From Streptomyces cupreus (lineage in GTDB: Bacteria; Actinomycetota; Actinomycetes; Streptomycetales; Streptomycetaceae), in contig NZ_JACMSF010000001.1 of assembly GCF_014257025.1 (NCBI RefSeq), positions 352,081-416,080 of the forward strand: DNA of 64,000 nt. Direction: 5' to 3'. The notes under the pieces are model-generated. The model worked only from the letters and a program-made list of their open reading frames with translations, searched no databases and had not been told where the DNA came from. Shown here in pieces: positions 49,281 through 58,381 of this stretch. Positions within the stretch are counted from its first letter, which is position 1. Each line of letters opens with the position of its first letter. Position numbers and translations under genes: made by a program.

Positions 49281-50888
49281 ATGAAGGGCTCCGTGGCCTA
49301 TCGATCGATACAGAAGCGCGGTCTGCACATCGGTCTGCTGCCGGCCATGGCCGCGGCCGTGAACGGGGCGACGCCCCTCACGCTCGACCACGATCTGGAC
49401 GTACTGCCCGACGCCGGCAGGCATCTGACGGTCTCTCAACTCGCCGATATGGTCGACGACCTGGCCGCCCGGCTGTGGGCCGCCGGAGTCCGGCCCGACG
49501 AGCATGTCGTGATCCACAAGAAGGCGAACGCCGATGTGTGGGTGCTCGCCTGCGCCACGTCCCGGATCGGCGCGGTGCCCGTGCTGCTCTCGCCCAGCCT
49601 GGACGCGGTGACCGTCGGCGCCCTGCTCAAGCGGGTCGACCGGCCGAACCTGCTCACCGATGAACACAAGCTCGACGCGCTGGCCGAACTGCCCCTGGCG
49701 GAGCTGACCCGGGAAGTCGTCATCGTCAACGGCGAGCGGACGGGGACCGTCTCGCTGGCACGGCTCGCCAGGGCGCCGCGGGTCAAGCCCGTGGTGCGGC
49801 CCATCGACGAGGCCGCCGTGATCACCCACACCTCCGGCACCACCGGCGTGCCCAAGCTGGTCGTGCACACGCCCCGCACCCAGGGCATCCGGCTCAAGCC
49901 GCAGTGGCGGCTGCTCTCCCTCATGCAGCAGCGGGAGAACGTGGCGATCCACATCCCGTTCGTGCACTCCCGGAACGTCGCGGCGATGGCGCTCGCCCTC
50001 CTGAGGGAGATGCCGGTGCTGCTCATGAACGAGTCGGCCCCCGACACGGTCGCCGAGCTGCTCCTGGAGAACCGGCCCGGGCTCATCGAGGCGCTGCCCA
50101 ACTCGCTGATGGCGTGGGAGGGTCTGGCCGAGGACCCGCGCAGGCCGTTCGCCTCGGTGAAGTACTTCAGCAGCACCTTCGACGCGATCCACCCAAGGAC
50201 GATGAGCCGGCTGCTCAAGTCCTCCGAGCGGCAGGGCGCCCTGTTCTTCCAGATCTACGGACAGAGCGAGGTCGGCCCCGCCGTCGGCCGCGCCTACTTC
50301 CGCCACTCCGCGCACAAGGCCAACGGCCGCTGCGTCGGCTGGCAGATGCCCATCGGCTCGGCGAAGGTCCGCGTCGTCAGCCGGGACGGAAAGCGGCCGA
50401 CGGAACAGAACCCCGGCCGCATCCAGGTCTCCTGGCCCGGCCTCGCCAAGACCTACTTCGGCGAGCAGGACCGCTACGACAGCAACCGCGAGGGCGACTG
50501 GTGGCCGACCGGAGACGTAGGCTACTTCACCCGGTTCGGCTGTCTGCACATGCTCGACCGCGAGGTCGACATGATCCCCGGGGTGCGCAGCTCCCTTGAG
50601 GTCGAGGACACGGTCCTCGCCAAGATGCGGGAACTGAGCGAGCTGGTGGTGGTCCACGGCCCCGACTCCGAGGCCGTCCCCGTGCTGTGCACCCACGGCG
50701 ACCGGCCACTGGACCTGGACCGCTGGCGCGCGGCCGTCGCCGACTTCCCCCAGCTGGCCGACCCGGTCCAGATCCCCGAGGCCGAACTCCCGCGCACCGG
50801 CACCTTGAAGGTGCAGCGGCTGGCGCTGGCCGACCGGCTCAAGGCAGCAACGCAAACAGAAACCGAGACTGACTCTTTGGAGCAATGA
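49281..50888 (+). CDS. AMP-forming ligase (acyl-CoA synthetase superfamily), possible diazotase
   Basis: A 535-residue ANL-superfamily enzyme. The P-loop is ITHTSGTTGVPKLV, A5 IYGQSEVGPA, A7 TGDVGY, A8 LDREVDMIPG and the A10 lysine lies in PRTGTLKVQRLAL. It starts at ATG 49281 after a strong AAAGGAGG. No acyl substrate pathway is visible in the cluster. With nitrous-acid-type genes at the end of the operon, a role like the ATP-dependent diazotase CreM, activating nitrite for an aryl amine, is attractive (inference). Alternatively it loads an acid onto CoA. It overlaps the prenyltransferase gene by 4 bp. Confidence 0.85.
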   Translation: MKGSVAYRSIQKRGLHIGLLPAMAAAVNGATPLTLDHDLDVLPDAGRHLTVSQLADMVDDLAARLWAAGVRPDEHVVIHKKANADVWVLACATSRIGAVPVLLSPSLDAVTVGALLKRVDRPNLLTDEHKLDALAELPLAELTREVVIVNGERTGTVSLARLARAPRVKPVVRPIDEAAVITHTSGTTGVPKLVVHTPRTQGIRLKPQWRLLSLMQQRENVAIHIPFVHSRNVAAMALALLREMPVLLMNESAPDTVAELLLENRPGLIEALPNSLMAWEGLAEDPRRPFASVKYFSSTFDAIHPRTMSRLLKSSERQGALFFQIYGQSEVGPAVGRAYFRHSAHKANGRCVGWQMPIGSAKVRVVSRDGKRPTEQNPGRIQVSWPGLAKTYFGEQDRYDSNREGDWWPTGDVGYFTRFGCLHMLDREVDMIPGVRSSLEVEDTVLAKMRELSELVVVHGPDSEAVPVLCTHGDRPLDLDRWRAAVADFPQLADPVQIPEAELPRTGTLKVQRLALADRLKAATQTETETDSLEQ

Positions 50889-51799
50889 TGTCGGGTGCAG
50901 TCGATGTCTCTGTGGCAGGTTTCTACTCCGCCATCGAGAAGTCAGCCGGCCTGCTGGACGTGACCGCTTCGCCTGAGGTCGTCCGGCCCGTTCTGGCCGC
51001 GTTCGAGGATGAACTTCCCCAGGCCGTGATCGCTTTCAGGGTGGCCACCAACGCGAAGCACGAAGGAGATTTCGACGCCCGTTTCACGCTGCCCAAGGAG
51101 GTCGACCCGTACGAAGTCGCCCTGTCGAAGGGCCTGATGGAGAAGCCGGAGCACCCCATCGGCACCCTGCTCTCGGACCTCCAGCAGCTGTGCCCCATCG
51201 ACAGTTACGGAATCGACTTCGGGGTCACGTCCGGGTTCAAGAAGATCTGGGTGTACTTCCCGGCGGGGGAGCACGAGACCTTGGAACGGCTCACGTCTTT
51301 GCCGTCGATGCCGGCGAGCCTGGCCGAGAACCTCGACTTCTTCACCCGCTACGGCATGGCCGACAAGGTGGACGTCATCGGCATCGACTACCGCAGCCGA
51401 ACCATGAACGCCTACCTCAGGGCGCCCGCGGAATGCTACGAGCAAGAGACCGTCCTGGCGATGCACCGGGACATCGGACTGCCCAGCCCCAGCGAGCAGA
51501 TGTTCAACTTCTGCGCCAAGGCGTTCGGCATCTACACCACCCACAACTGGGACTCCCCGGACATCGAGCGGATCTCCTACGGGGTGAAGACCGAGAACCC
51601 GATGGCGTACTTCGCCCGGCTCGGCACCAAGATCGAGCACTTCGTGAAGAGCGTTCCGTACGGTGTCGACGACCCGAAGATGGTCTATGCCGCCGTGACG
51701 TCTTCCGGTGAGGAGTACTACAAGCTCCAGTCCTACTACCGCTGGCGTTCCGTCAGCCGTCTCAACGCCGCTTACATCGCCGCCCGCGACAAGGTGTAA
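50885..51799 (+). CDS. ABBA-type aromatic prenyltransferase
   Basis: A 304-residue soluble prenyltransferase of the NphB/CloQ/Fur7 group, lacking DDxxD motifs. Family blocks are DFDARFTLPKEVDPYEVALS, SYGIDFGVTSGFKKIWVYFP and FNFCAKAFGIYTTHNWDSPD. The lysine/tyrosine-rich pocket includes EEYYKLQSYYRW. It should attach a dimethylallyl- or geranyl-derived chain to the naphthoquinone, using isoprenoid from the mevalonate genes downstream. The start is a double ATG (50885 and 50888). Confidence 0.92.
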   Translation: MMSGAVDVSVAGFYSAIEKSAGLLDVTASPEVVRPVLAAFEDELPQAVIAFRVATNAKHEGDFDARFTLPKEVDPYEVALSKGLMEKPEHPIGTLLSDLQQLCPIDSYGIDFGVTSGFKKIWVYFPAGEHETLERLTSLPSMPASLAENLDFFTRYGMADKVDVIGIDYRSRTMNAYLRAPAECYEQETVLAMHRDIGLPSPSEQMFNFCAKAFGIYTTHNWDSPDIERISYGVKTENPMAYFARLGTKIEHFVKSVPYGVDDPKMVYAAVTSSGEEYYKLQSYYRWRSVSRLNAAYIAARDKV

Positions 51800-51813
51800 G
51801 AGGAGTGACCGCG

Positions 51814-53082
51814 ATGACGGAGCAGAGCAGTCCGGTATTCCAGTTCAGTCGAATGGAGAGCCTCCTGCGAGGCCGCCGACTGCGCCGCCTGACCGTCGAC
51901 GGCGTCGACGCCGTGTTCGTCAGGGATCCGGTCCTGGTCCGCAGGATTCTGGTGAGCGACAGCAAGAACTACGGCAAGGGCGAACTCTTCCGGAAGGCCA
52001 GGAACCTCAGCCGGGTCGGAATGCTCTCGGAGGACGAGGCCATGCACCGGCACTACCGGCGTCTGGCCAATCCCTTCCTCCGGTCGACGAAGGTCGACGA
52101 ATACGTTCCTGCCATGCGCGACATCGTTCGTGACGTCGTCTCCTCGTGGCGGGCCGGCGATGCCGTGGACATCCAGGCCGAGATGTGCCGGATCACCTGC
52201 ACGATCTCGGTGAGCACGCTCATCCCCGGACTCATCCCCGAGACGACGCACGCGCTCAGCGAGCGACTGTCCCGCCTGGCCTGGGAAATGATCAGGAAGC
52301 CGCTGTACGGGAAATCGGCGGCACGAGCCGCGCGGCCGGGCGCGTCCAAGCAGTTGTCCCAGGCGCGCAGGGAGTTCCGGGAGCTGCTCGCTTCCTGCAT
52401 CGAAGATCTCCCGAACCACCCCGAAGAGACGGGTGGCTACCTCTCGGCACTCCTCGCGGACTCCGACGAAAAGGGCAACCGCCTCCTCACGCCGGAGCAG
52501 GTGTGCGAAGAGGCGGTCATGATGATGACCGCGGCCACGGTCACCACGGCTTCCGTCATGTCCTGGGCGCTGTACGTCCTTTCCAGGAATCCCCTGGTCG
52601 AGGAAAGGATCCTCAAGGACCTGATGCGCAGCGGCAGCGCCGCCCCGGGGCAGGGCGCGCCCAGCTACAGCCTCCGGTTCCTGATGGAGGTGCTGCGGCT
52701 CTATCCGCCGGTGTGGATTTCCTGCCGAAAGGCGCTTTCGGACGTCACGCTCGGCGACCACTCGCTGCCCGCGGGGACGAACGTGGTGTTCAGTTCGTAC
52801 CTCCTGCACCGGGACGCCGAGTTCTATCCGGATCCGCATCGCTTCGATCCCGACCGGTGGACTTCCCTCAACCCCAGCAAGGTCGACGCTTCCTACATCC
52901 CTTTCGGCATCGGATCGAAGGGATGCGTCGGCGAGATGTTCGCCTGGCAGGAACTCCAGGTCATCCTCGATGTGGTGACCCAGGAATGGAAGCTCGGCAC
53001 CGAGCCCGACCAGCACATCCGCACCGCACCGGAGACCACGCTCCATCCGCGGCGCCTCCTCATGGTCCCCCGGCCCCGGTAA
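51814..53082 (+). CDS. Cytochrome P450
   Basis: A 422-residue P450. The heme loop is FGIGSKGCVG with Cys371; the ExxR motif is EVLR (292-295) and the PERF-like segment FDPDRW. The I-helix reads TAATVTTASVM (239-249) where most P450s have AG(H/D)(E/D)TT, so the acidic residue of the proton-relay pair appears replaced by Val243. This may mark unusual oxygen chemistry or cyclisation. ATG 51814 is preceded by GAGGAG; an in-frame GTG lies three codons earlier. It probably tailors the prenylated naphthoquinone. Confidence 0.9.
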   Translation: MTEQSSPVFQFSRMESLLRGRRLRRLTVDGVDAVFVRDPVLVRRILVSDSKNYGKGELFRKARNLSRVGMLSEDEAMHRHYRRLANPFLRSTKVDEYVPAMRDIVRDVVSSWRAGDAVDIQAEMCRITCTISVSTLIPGLIPETTHALSERLSRLAWEMIRKPLYGKSAARAARPGASKQLSQARREFRELLASCIEDLPNHPEETGGYLSALLADSDEKGNRLLTPEQVCEEAVMMMTAATVTTASVMSWALYVLSRNPLVEERILKDLMRSGSAAPGQGAPSYSLRFLMEVLRLYPPVWISCRKALSDVTLGDHSLPAGTNVVFSSYLLHRDAEFYPDPHRFDPDRWTSLNPSKVDASYIPFGIGSKGCVGEMFAWQELQVILDVVTQEWKLGTEPDQHIRTAPETTLHPRRLLMVPRPR

Positions 53083-53111
53083 CCGCGGAAACGACAAGGG
53101 AGTTGAGTGCT

Positions 53112-54107
53112 TTGACTCTTTCCACGTCGGCGGAGGGGGTGCCAACAGACCGTCGGGCAGGTTCCGTCGGCATCGGCCGCGCCCACGCCAAGGCCGTTCT
53201 GCTGGGGGAACACGCCGTCGTGTACGGGGCCCCGGCGCTCGCCGTGCCCATACCCCAGTTGACGGTCACGGCCACTGCCCGGGTGACCGACGGACCGGGC
53301 GATGTGTCCTTCGCGATGACCGGTTCCCCGTCGCGGCCGATGGTGACTCAGGCGTCCGACGGACTTCGCCGGCTGATCACCGAGTTCATGGCGGCCATGG
53401 GCGTGGACGACAGCCCGCACCTCGATGTGCTCATCGACGGGGCCATCCCGCACGGCCGCGGACTCGGCTCCAGCGCGGCCTGCGCCCGCGCGGTCGTCCA
53501 TGCCCTCGCCGATCTCCATGGCCGTGAGGTCACGGAGAACGAGACGTACGACCTGGTGCAGACGGCCGAGAACATGGCGCACGGCCGCTCCAGCGGCGTC
53601 GACGCACGGACGGTCGGCGCCACCGCCCCGCTGCTGTTCCAGAAGGGCGAAGTGCAGGGCTTGAGCATCGGCTGCTACGGCCTGCTCGTCATCGCGGACA
53701 GCGGCGTCGTCGGCCGTACGAAGGACGCGGTCGAGCTGTTGCGGGAGGGATTCGAGCAGCACGCGGGAGCGAAGGAGAGATTCGTGCACCGCGCCTCGCG
53801 GCTGACCGAGGAGGCCCGGTACGCCCTCGCGGACGGCCGGCCGGAGGAACTCGGGGCGCGGCTGACGGACTATCACGATCTGCTGCGGGCCGCCGGACTC
53901 AGTACCAATGGCATCGACGCCCTCGTGGAAGCCGCGCTCACGGCGGGCAGCCTCGGAGCCAAGATCACCGGCGGTGGACTGGGCGGCTGCGTCCTCGCCC
54001 TCACGCGCATGGAGCAGGCCGGCGAAGTCACGCAGGAGCTTTACGCGGCAGGCGCCGTGCGGACCTGGGTCGTACCGCTGAGAGGGCCTGCCGAGCATGC
54101 ACGCTGA
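53112..54107 (+). CDS. mvk: Mevalonate kinase
   Basis: A 331-residue GHMP kinase. The N-terminal motif is AKAVLLGEHAVVYGAPALAV, the ATP loop is PHGRGLGSSAACARAVVHAL and the C-terminal motif is AKITGGGLGGCVLAL. It phosphorylates mevalonate. The start is inferred as TTG 53112, nine bases after AAGGGAG. It begins the mevalonate block, whose gene order (kinase, decarboxylase, phosphomevalonate kinase, isomerase, reductase, synthase) equals that of other Streptomyces isoprenoid clusters. It overlaps the next gene by 11 bp. Confidence 0.92.
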   Translation: MTLSTSAEGVPTDRRAGSVGIGRAHAKAVLLGEHAVVYGAPALAVPIPQLTVTATARVTDGPGDVSFAMTGSPSRPMVTQASDGLRRLITEFMAAMGVDDSPHLDVLIDGAIPHGRGLGSSAACARAVVHALADLHGREVTENETYDLVQTAENMAHGRSSGVDARTVGATAPLLFQKGEVQGLSIGCYGLLVIADSGVVGRTKDAVELLREGFEQHAGAKERFVHRASRLTEEARYALADGRPEELGARLTDYHDLLRAAGLSTNGIDALVEAALTAGSLGAKITGGGLGGCVLALTRMEQAGEVTQELYAAGAVRTWVVPLRGPAEHAR

Positions 54108-55152
54108 ATTCCCGACGAACCTGATCGACGTGCGGGAGCGGGGTACCGCAGGACGTGCCACCGCCGTCGCCCACCCGAACATCGCGCTGATCAAGTACTG
54201 GGGCAAGCGGGACGAACACCTGGTCCTGCCCCGGGTCGACAGCCTCTCGATGACCCTGAACGTCTTCCCGACGACCACCTCCGTGCGCCTGGCTCCCCGG
54301 TCCGGAAGCGACATGGTGACCCTCAACGGCCGGCCCGCCGCCGGTGAGGCGCTGCGCCGTATCGTCGACTTCCTGGACCTGGTGCGGGAACGGGCCGGGC
54401 TCGCGCACCGGGCCGTGGTGGACAGCGAGAACACCGTGCCCACCGGGGCGGGCCTCGCGTCGTCCGCGAGCGGATTCGCCGCCCTCGCTGTCGCCGCGGC
54501 GGCCGCGTACGGGCTCGACCTCGACGCCACGGCCCTGTCCGGGCTCGCCCGGCGCGGCTCCGGATCGGCGTCCCGGTCGGTCTTCGGCGGTTTCGCGGTG
54601 TGGCACGCCGGTCCGGACGCCGGCAGCGCGGAGGAGGCCGACCGCAGCTCCTACGCCGAGCCCGTGCCCGTGGGAGACCTCGACCCGGCACTGGTCGTCG
54701 CCGTGGTCGACGCGGGCCCGAAGCCCGTGTCCAGCCGGGCCGCCATGCGTCGCACCGTCGACACCTCCCCGCTGTACGAACCATGGGCCGTCTCCAGCCA
54801 GGCCGACCTGATCGAGATGCGGGCGGCACTGCTCGCCGGTGACATCGAGGCGGTCGGGGAGATCGCGGAACGCAATGCACTCGGTATGCACGCGACGATG
54901 CTGGCGGCACGCCCGGCCGTGCGCTATCTGTCGCCGGCCACGCTCACCGTCCTCGACAGTGTGCTCCGGCTCCGCCAGGACGGCATCCCGGCCTACGCCA
55001 CCATGGATGCCGGGCCCAACGTCAAGGTGCTGTGCCGCCGGGTCGACGCCGACCGGGTGGCCGAGGCGGTGTGTGTCGCCGTACCGGGCGGCGCGGTGCA
55101 CATCGCGGAACCGGGGCCGGGCGCCCGCCTGTTGCACGGGGACGGCCGGTGA
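54097..55152 (+). CDS. mvaD: Diphosphomevalonate decarboxylase
   Basis: A 351-residue GHMP-superfamily decarboxylase. It shows AVAHPNIALIKYWGKRDEHL, PRVDSLSMTLNVFPTTTSV, PTGAGLASSASGFAALA and YATMDAGPNVKVLC, all signatures of the family. It converts mevalonate diphosphate to isopentenyl diphosphate. It starts inside the end of the kinase gene and shares GTGA with the following kinase gene, so expression is coupled. Confidence 0.93.
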   Translation: MHAEFPTNLIDVRERGTAGRATAVAHPNIALIKYWGKRDEHLVLPRVDSLSMTLNVFPTTTSVRLAPRSGSDMVTLNGRPAAGEALRRIVDFLDLVRERAGLAHRAVVDSENTVPTGAGLASSASGFAALAVAAAAAYGLDLDATALSGLARRGSGSASRSVFGGFAVWHAGPDAGSAEEADRSSYAEPVPVGDLDPALVVAVVDAGPKPVSSRAAMRRTVDTSPLYEPWAVSSQADLIEMRAALLAGDIEAVGEIAERNALGMHATMLAARPAVRYLSPATLTVLDSVLRLRQDGIPAYATMDAGPNVKVLCRRVDADRVAEAVCVAVPGGAVHIAEPGPGARLLHGDGR

Positions 55153-56222
55153 TCCGCCGGCGTGCTCCGGGCAAGTTGTTCGTGGCGGGGGAGTACGCGG
55201 TCGTCGAGCCCGGCAATCCGGCGATTCTCGTCGCGGTCGACCGCTATGTCACCGTCACGGTGACCGACCCGGTCGAGGCAGGCGTCGAGATCTCCTCCGA
55301 CCTCGGCCCGCGCGGCGCGCGCCTGCGGTGGCGGGACGGCCGGCTCGCCCCCCACGCCGGACTCACCCATGTTCTGTCCGCCATCGAGACCGTGGCCCGG
55401 CTGCTGGCCGAACGCGGCCTGCCCGCACCGGAGTTCAGCCTCTTGGTCGAAAGCGGCCTGCACGACAACGGCACCAAGTACGGCCTCGGGTCCAGCGGCG
55501 CGGTGACCGTGGCGACCCTGGCCGCCGTCGCCGCGTACTGCCGTCTCACGCTGTCCGACGAGGAACGGTTCCGGCTGGCCCTGCTCGCCACCGCCGAGCT
55601 CGACCCCAAAGGCTCCGGCGGTGATCTCGCCGCCAGCACCTGGGGCGGCTGGATCGCCTACCGGGCGCCCGACCGGAGCGCCGTACGGGAACTCGCCCGC
55701 GACCAAGGCGTCGAGGAGGCACTGCGAGCGCCCTGGCCCGGATTCGACGTACGACCTCTGCCGCCGCCCAAGGAACTCGCACTGGAGGTCGGCTGGACCG
55801 GAACCCCGGCCTCCACCGCGTCCCTGGTGTCCGACCTGCACCGGCGCCCCTGGCGCGGAACGCCCGCCCACCAACGGTTCGTTCGCACCACCGCCGACTG
55901 CGTGCACGCGGCGATCGAGGCACTGGAACGAGGCGACGGACCGGAGTTGACGGCCCGAATCCGGCAGGCCCGGCAGGAGCTGGCCCGACTGGACGACGAG
56001 GTCGCCCTCGGTGTGTTCACGCCCCGGCTGACCGCGCTGTGCGAGGCCGCCGAAGCCGTCGGAGGCGCCGCCAAGCCCTCAGGGGCGGGCGGCGGCGACT
56101 GCGGCATCGCGCTGCTGGACGCCGGAGCCACCCGGGACATCGCCCGATTGCGCGAACGGTGGGCCTCGGCCGGGATCGTGCCCCTGCCGATCCGTCCCGC
56201 CGCGGAAGGGAACCAGCGATGA
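55149..56222 (+). CDS. Phosphomevalonate kinase
   Basis: A 357-residue GHMP kinase. Starts GTG 55149 (RRRAPGKLFVAGEYAVVEPG), with the ATP loop TKYGLGSSGAVTVATLAAV, DPKGSGGDLAASTWGGWIAY and the C-terminal motif KPSGAGGGDCGIALLD. The combination of GEYAVV and GSGGDLAASTWGG separates it from mevalonate kinase. It overlaps both neighbours by 4 bp. Confidence 0.92.
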   Translation: MIRRRAPGKLFVAGEYAVVEPGNPAILVAVDRYVTVTVTDPVEAGVEISSDLGPRGARLRWRDGRLAPHAGLTHVLSAIETVARLLAERGLPAPEFSLLVESGLHDNGTKYGLGSSGAVTVATLAAVAAYCRLTLSDEERFRLALLATAELDPKGSGGDLAASTWGGWIAYRAPDRSAVRELARDQGVEEALRAPWPGFDVRPLPPPKELALEVGWTGTPASTASLVSDLHRRPWRGTPAHQRFVRTTADCVHAAIEALERGDGPELTARIRQARQELARLDDEVALGVFTPRLTALCEAAEAVGGAAKPSGAGGGDCGIALLDAGATRDIARLRERWASAGIVPLPIRPAAEGNQR

Positions 56223-57322
56223 TCGCTCAACGCAAGGACGACCATGTCCGCCTCGCTGTCGAGCAACAGCAACAGCAACAGCAACAGCACAGCGGGCGCA
56301 ACCAGTTCGACGAGGTCTCGTTCGTCCACCACGCCCTGGCCGGACTCGACCGGCCGGACGTCTCACTCGCCACCACCTTCGCCGGTCTGTCCTGGCCGGT
56401 ACCCCTGTACATCAACGCGATGACCGGCGGCAGCGAACGGACCGGCGTCATCAACCGGGACCTCGGCATCGCCGCCCGCGAGACCGGCGTGCCCATCGCG
56501 TCCGGCTCGATGAGCGCCTACTTCAAGGACCCCGACTGCGCCGAGACATTCAGCGTGCTGCGCAAGGAGAACCCGGACGGGTTCGTCATCGCCAACGTCA
56601 ACGCGACGGCCTCCGTCGACAAGGCGCACAGGGCGATCGACCTGCTCCGGGCCGATGCCCTCCAGATCCACGTCAACACCGTGCAGGAAACGGTGATGCC
56701 GGAAGGGGACCGTTCGTTCGCGTCCTGGGCCCCGCAGATCGAGAAGATCGCGGCCGGCGTCGACGTCCCCGTGATCGTCAAGGAGGTCGGCTTCGGGCTG
56801 AGCCGCGAGACCGTCCGCCTGCTGGCGAGCCTGGGGGTACGGATCGCCGACCTCGGCGGCCGGGGCGGCACCGACTTCGCGCGCATCGAGAACGGCCGCC
56901 GCGAACTCGCCGACTACGCCTACCTCCACGGCTGGGGACAGTCCACCGCCGCCTGTCTGCTGGACGCGCAGGACGCCCCGATCCCCGTCCTCGCCTCCGG
57001 CGGTGTGCGCCACCCGCTCGACGTGGCCCGCGCGCTGGCGCTCGGCGCGTCCGGCGTCGGCGTCTCCGGCACCTTCCTGCGCACGCTCCTCGACGAGGGA
57101 GTGAAGGCGCTGATCGCACGGATAGGGACGTGGCTCGACCAACTGGCCGCCCTCCAGACCGTGCTCGGCGCGCCCACCCCCGCCGCACTGACCCACTGCG
57201 ACCTGCTGATCCACGGCGAGCTCCGCGACTTCTGCGCCGACCGGGGCATCGATCCCCGGCCCTTCGCCCGCCGTTCCGGCAGCCCTGACGTCCGCCACGA
57301 GATGACGGGAAACACACGATGA
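56219..57322 (+). CDS. fni: Type II isopentenyl-diphosphate isomerase (FMN-dependent)
   Basis: A 367-residue TIM-barrel flavoenzyme. Blocks visible are PLYINAMTGGSERTGVINRD, ASGSMSAYFKDPDCAETF, LQIHVNTVQETVMPEGDRSF, VKEVGFGLSRETVRLL and GRGGTDFARIEN with the FMN phosphate loop ASGGVRHPLDVARALALGAS. It interconverts isopentenyl and dimethylallyl diphosphate. Residues 16-23 are eight glutamines encoded by four CAACAG hexamers, an unusual insertion between the start and the conserved HxR-like region. Coupled by ATGA to both neighbours. Confidence 0.94.
   Translation: MIAQRKDDHVRLAVEQQQQQQQQHSGRNQFDEVSFVHHALAGLDRPDVSLATTFAGLSWPVPLYINAMTGGSERTGVINRDLGIAARETGVPIASGSMSAYFKDPDCAETFSVLRKENPDGFVIANVNATASVDKAHRAIDLLRADALQIHVNTVQETVMPEGDRSFASWAPQIEKIAAGVDVPVIVKEVGFGLSRETVRLLASLGVRIADLGGRGGTDFARIENGRRELADYAYLHGWGQSTAACLLDAQDAPIPVLASGGVRHPLDVARALALGASGVGVSGTFLRTLLDEGVKALIARIGTWLDQLAALQTVLGAPTPAALTHCDLLIHGELRDFCADRGIDPRPFARRSGSPDVRHEMTGNTR
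56264..56287 (+). repeat. Four tandem CAACAG hexamers (Gln8) in the isomerase gene
   Basis: A perfect 24-bp microsatellite inside the coding region near the N-terminus. A unit gain or loss keeps the frame. Confidence 0.9.
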
Positions 57323-58377
57323 CCGACAACGCGACCGCCGGGGTTCCGATGCGCTGGGTGGGCCCCCTGCGGATCTCGGGGAACGTGGCCACCACCGAGA
57401 CCCCGGTCCCGCTCGCCACTTACGAGTCGCCGCTGTGGCCCTCCGTGGGCCGGGGCGCGAAGGTCTCCATGCTCTGCGAACGGGGCATCGTCGCCACCCT
57501 CGTCGACGAGCGCATGACCCGATCCGTGCTCGTGGAGGCCCTGGACGCGCAGACCGCGCTGACGGCCGCACGGACCATCGACGCCCGCATCGGCGAACTG
57601 CGCGAAGTGGTGCGCTCCTGCAGCCGCTACGCCGAACTGATCGGCATACGCCACGAGATCAACGCCAACCTGCTGTTCGTCCGCTTCGAGTTCAGCACCG
57701 GCGACGCCTCCGGGCACAACATGGCCACGCTCGCCTCCGACGCGCTGCTGCGGCACCTGCTGGAGACGATCCCCGGCATCGCCTACGGATCGATCTCCGG
57801 GAACTACTGCACCGACAAGAAGGCCACCGCCGTCAACGGCATCCTCGGCCGGGGCAAGAACGTGGTCACCGAGCTCCTCGTATCGCGTGACGTGGTCGAG
57901 ACCGTCCTGCGCACCACGGCCGCCGGGATCGTCGAGCTGAACATCCGCAAGAACCTGCTCGGGACCCTGCTCGCCGGCGGCATCCGCTCGGCCAACGCCC
58001 ACTTCGCGAACATGCTGCTCGGCTTCTACCTGGCCACCGGCCAGGACGCGGCCAACATCGTCGAGGGCTCCCAGGGCGTCGTCATGGCCGAGGAACGGGA
58101 CGGCGATCTCTACTTCGCCTGCACGCTGCCCAACCTGATCGTGGGCTCCGTCGGCAACGGCAAGGGGCTCGACTTCGTGGAGTCGAACCTCGCCCGGCTC
58201 GGCTGCCGGGCCGACCGCGCCCCCGGCGAGAACGCCCGCCGGCTCGCCGTGATCGCGGCGGCGACGGTGCTCTGCGGTGAACTCTCCCTGCTCGCCGCCC
58301 AGACGAACCCTGGCGAACTGATGCGTGCACACGTCCAGTTGGAACGCGCCAACGAGACAGCGAAGGCGGGTGTCTAG
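57319..58377 (+). CDS. HMG-CoA reductase
   Basis: A 352-residue reductase of the short bacterial group, lacking a membrane domain. MRWVGPLRISG and PVPLATYESPLWPSVGRGAK carry the catalytic glutamate. ISGNYCTDKKATAVNGILGR has the catalytic lysine, and VGSVGNGKGLDFVESNLARLGC leads to the C-terminal part. It reduces HMG-CoA to mevalonate. Starts at ATG 57319 overlapping the isomerase stop. Confidence 0.94.
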   Translation: MTDNATAGVPMRWVGPLRISGNVATTETPVPLATYESPLWPSVGRGAKVSMLCERGIVATLVDERMTRSVLVEALDAQTALTAARTIDARIGELREVVRSCSRYAELIGIRHEINANLLFVRFEFSTGDASGHNMATLASDALLRHLLETIPGIAYGSISGNYCTDKKATAVNGILGRGKNVVTELLVSRDVVETVLRTTAAGIVELNIRKNLLGTLLAGGIRSANAHFANMLLGFYLATGQDAANIVEGSQGVVMAEERDGDLYFACTLPNLIVGSVGNGKGLDFVESNLARLGCRADRAPGENARRLAVIAAATVLCGELSLLAAQTNPGELMRAHVQLERANETAKAGV

Positions 58378-58381
58378 GGAA

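Noticed and set aside
48018..50885. 955-residue minus-strand open frame
   Set aside because: Runs antisense to the methyltransferase and ligase genes, shows no domain, and mirrors their codon pattern.
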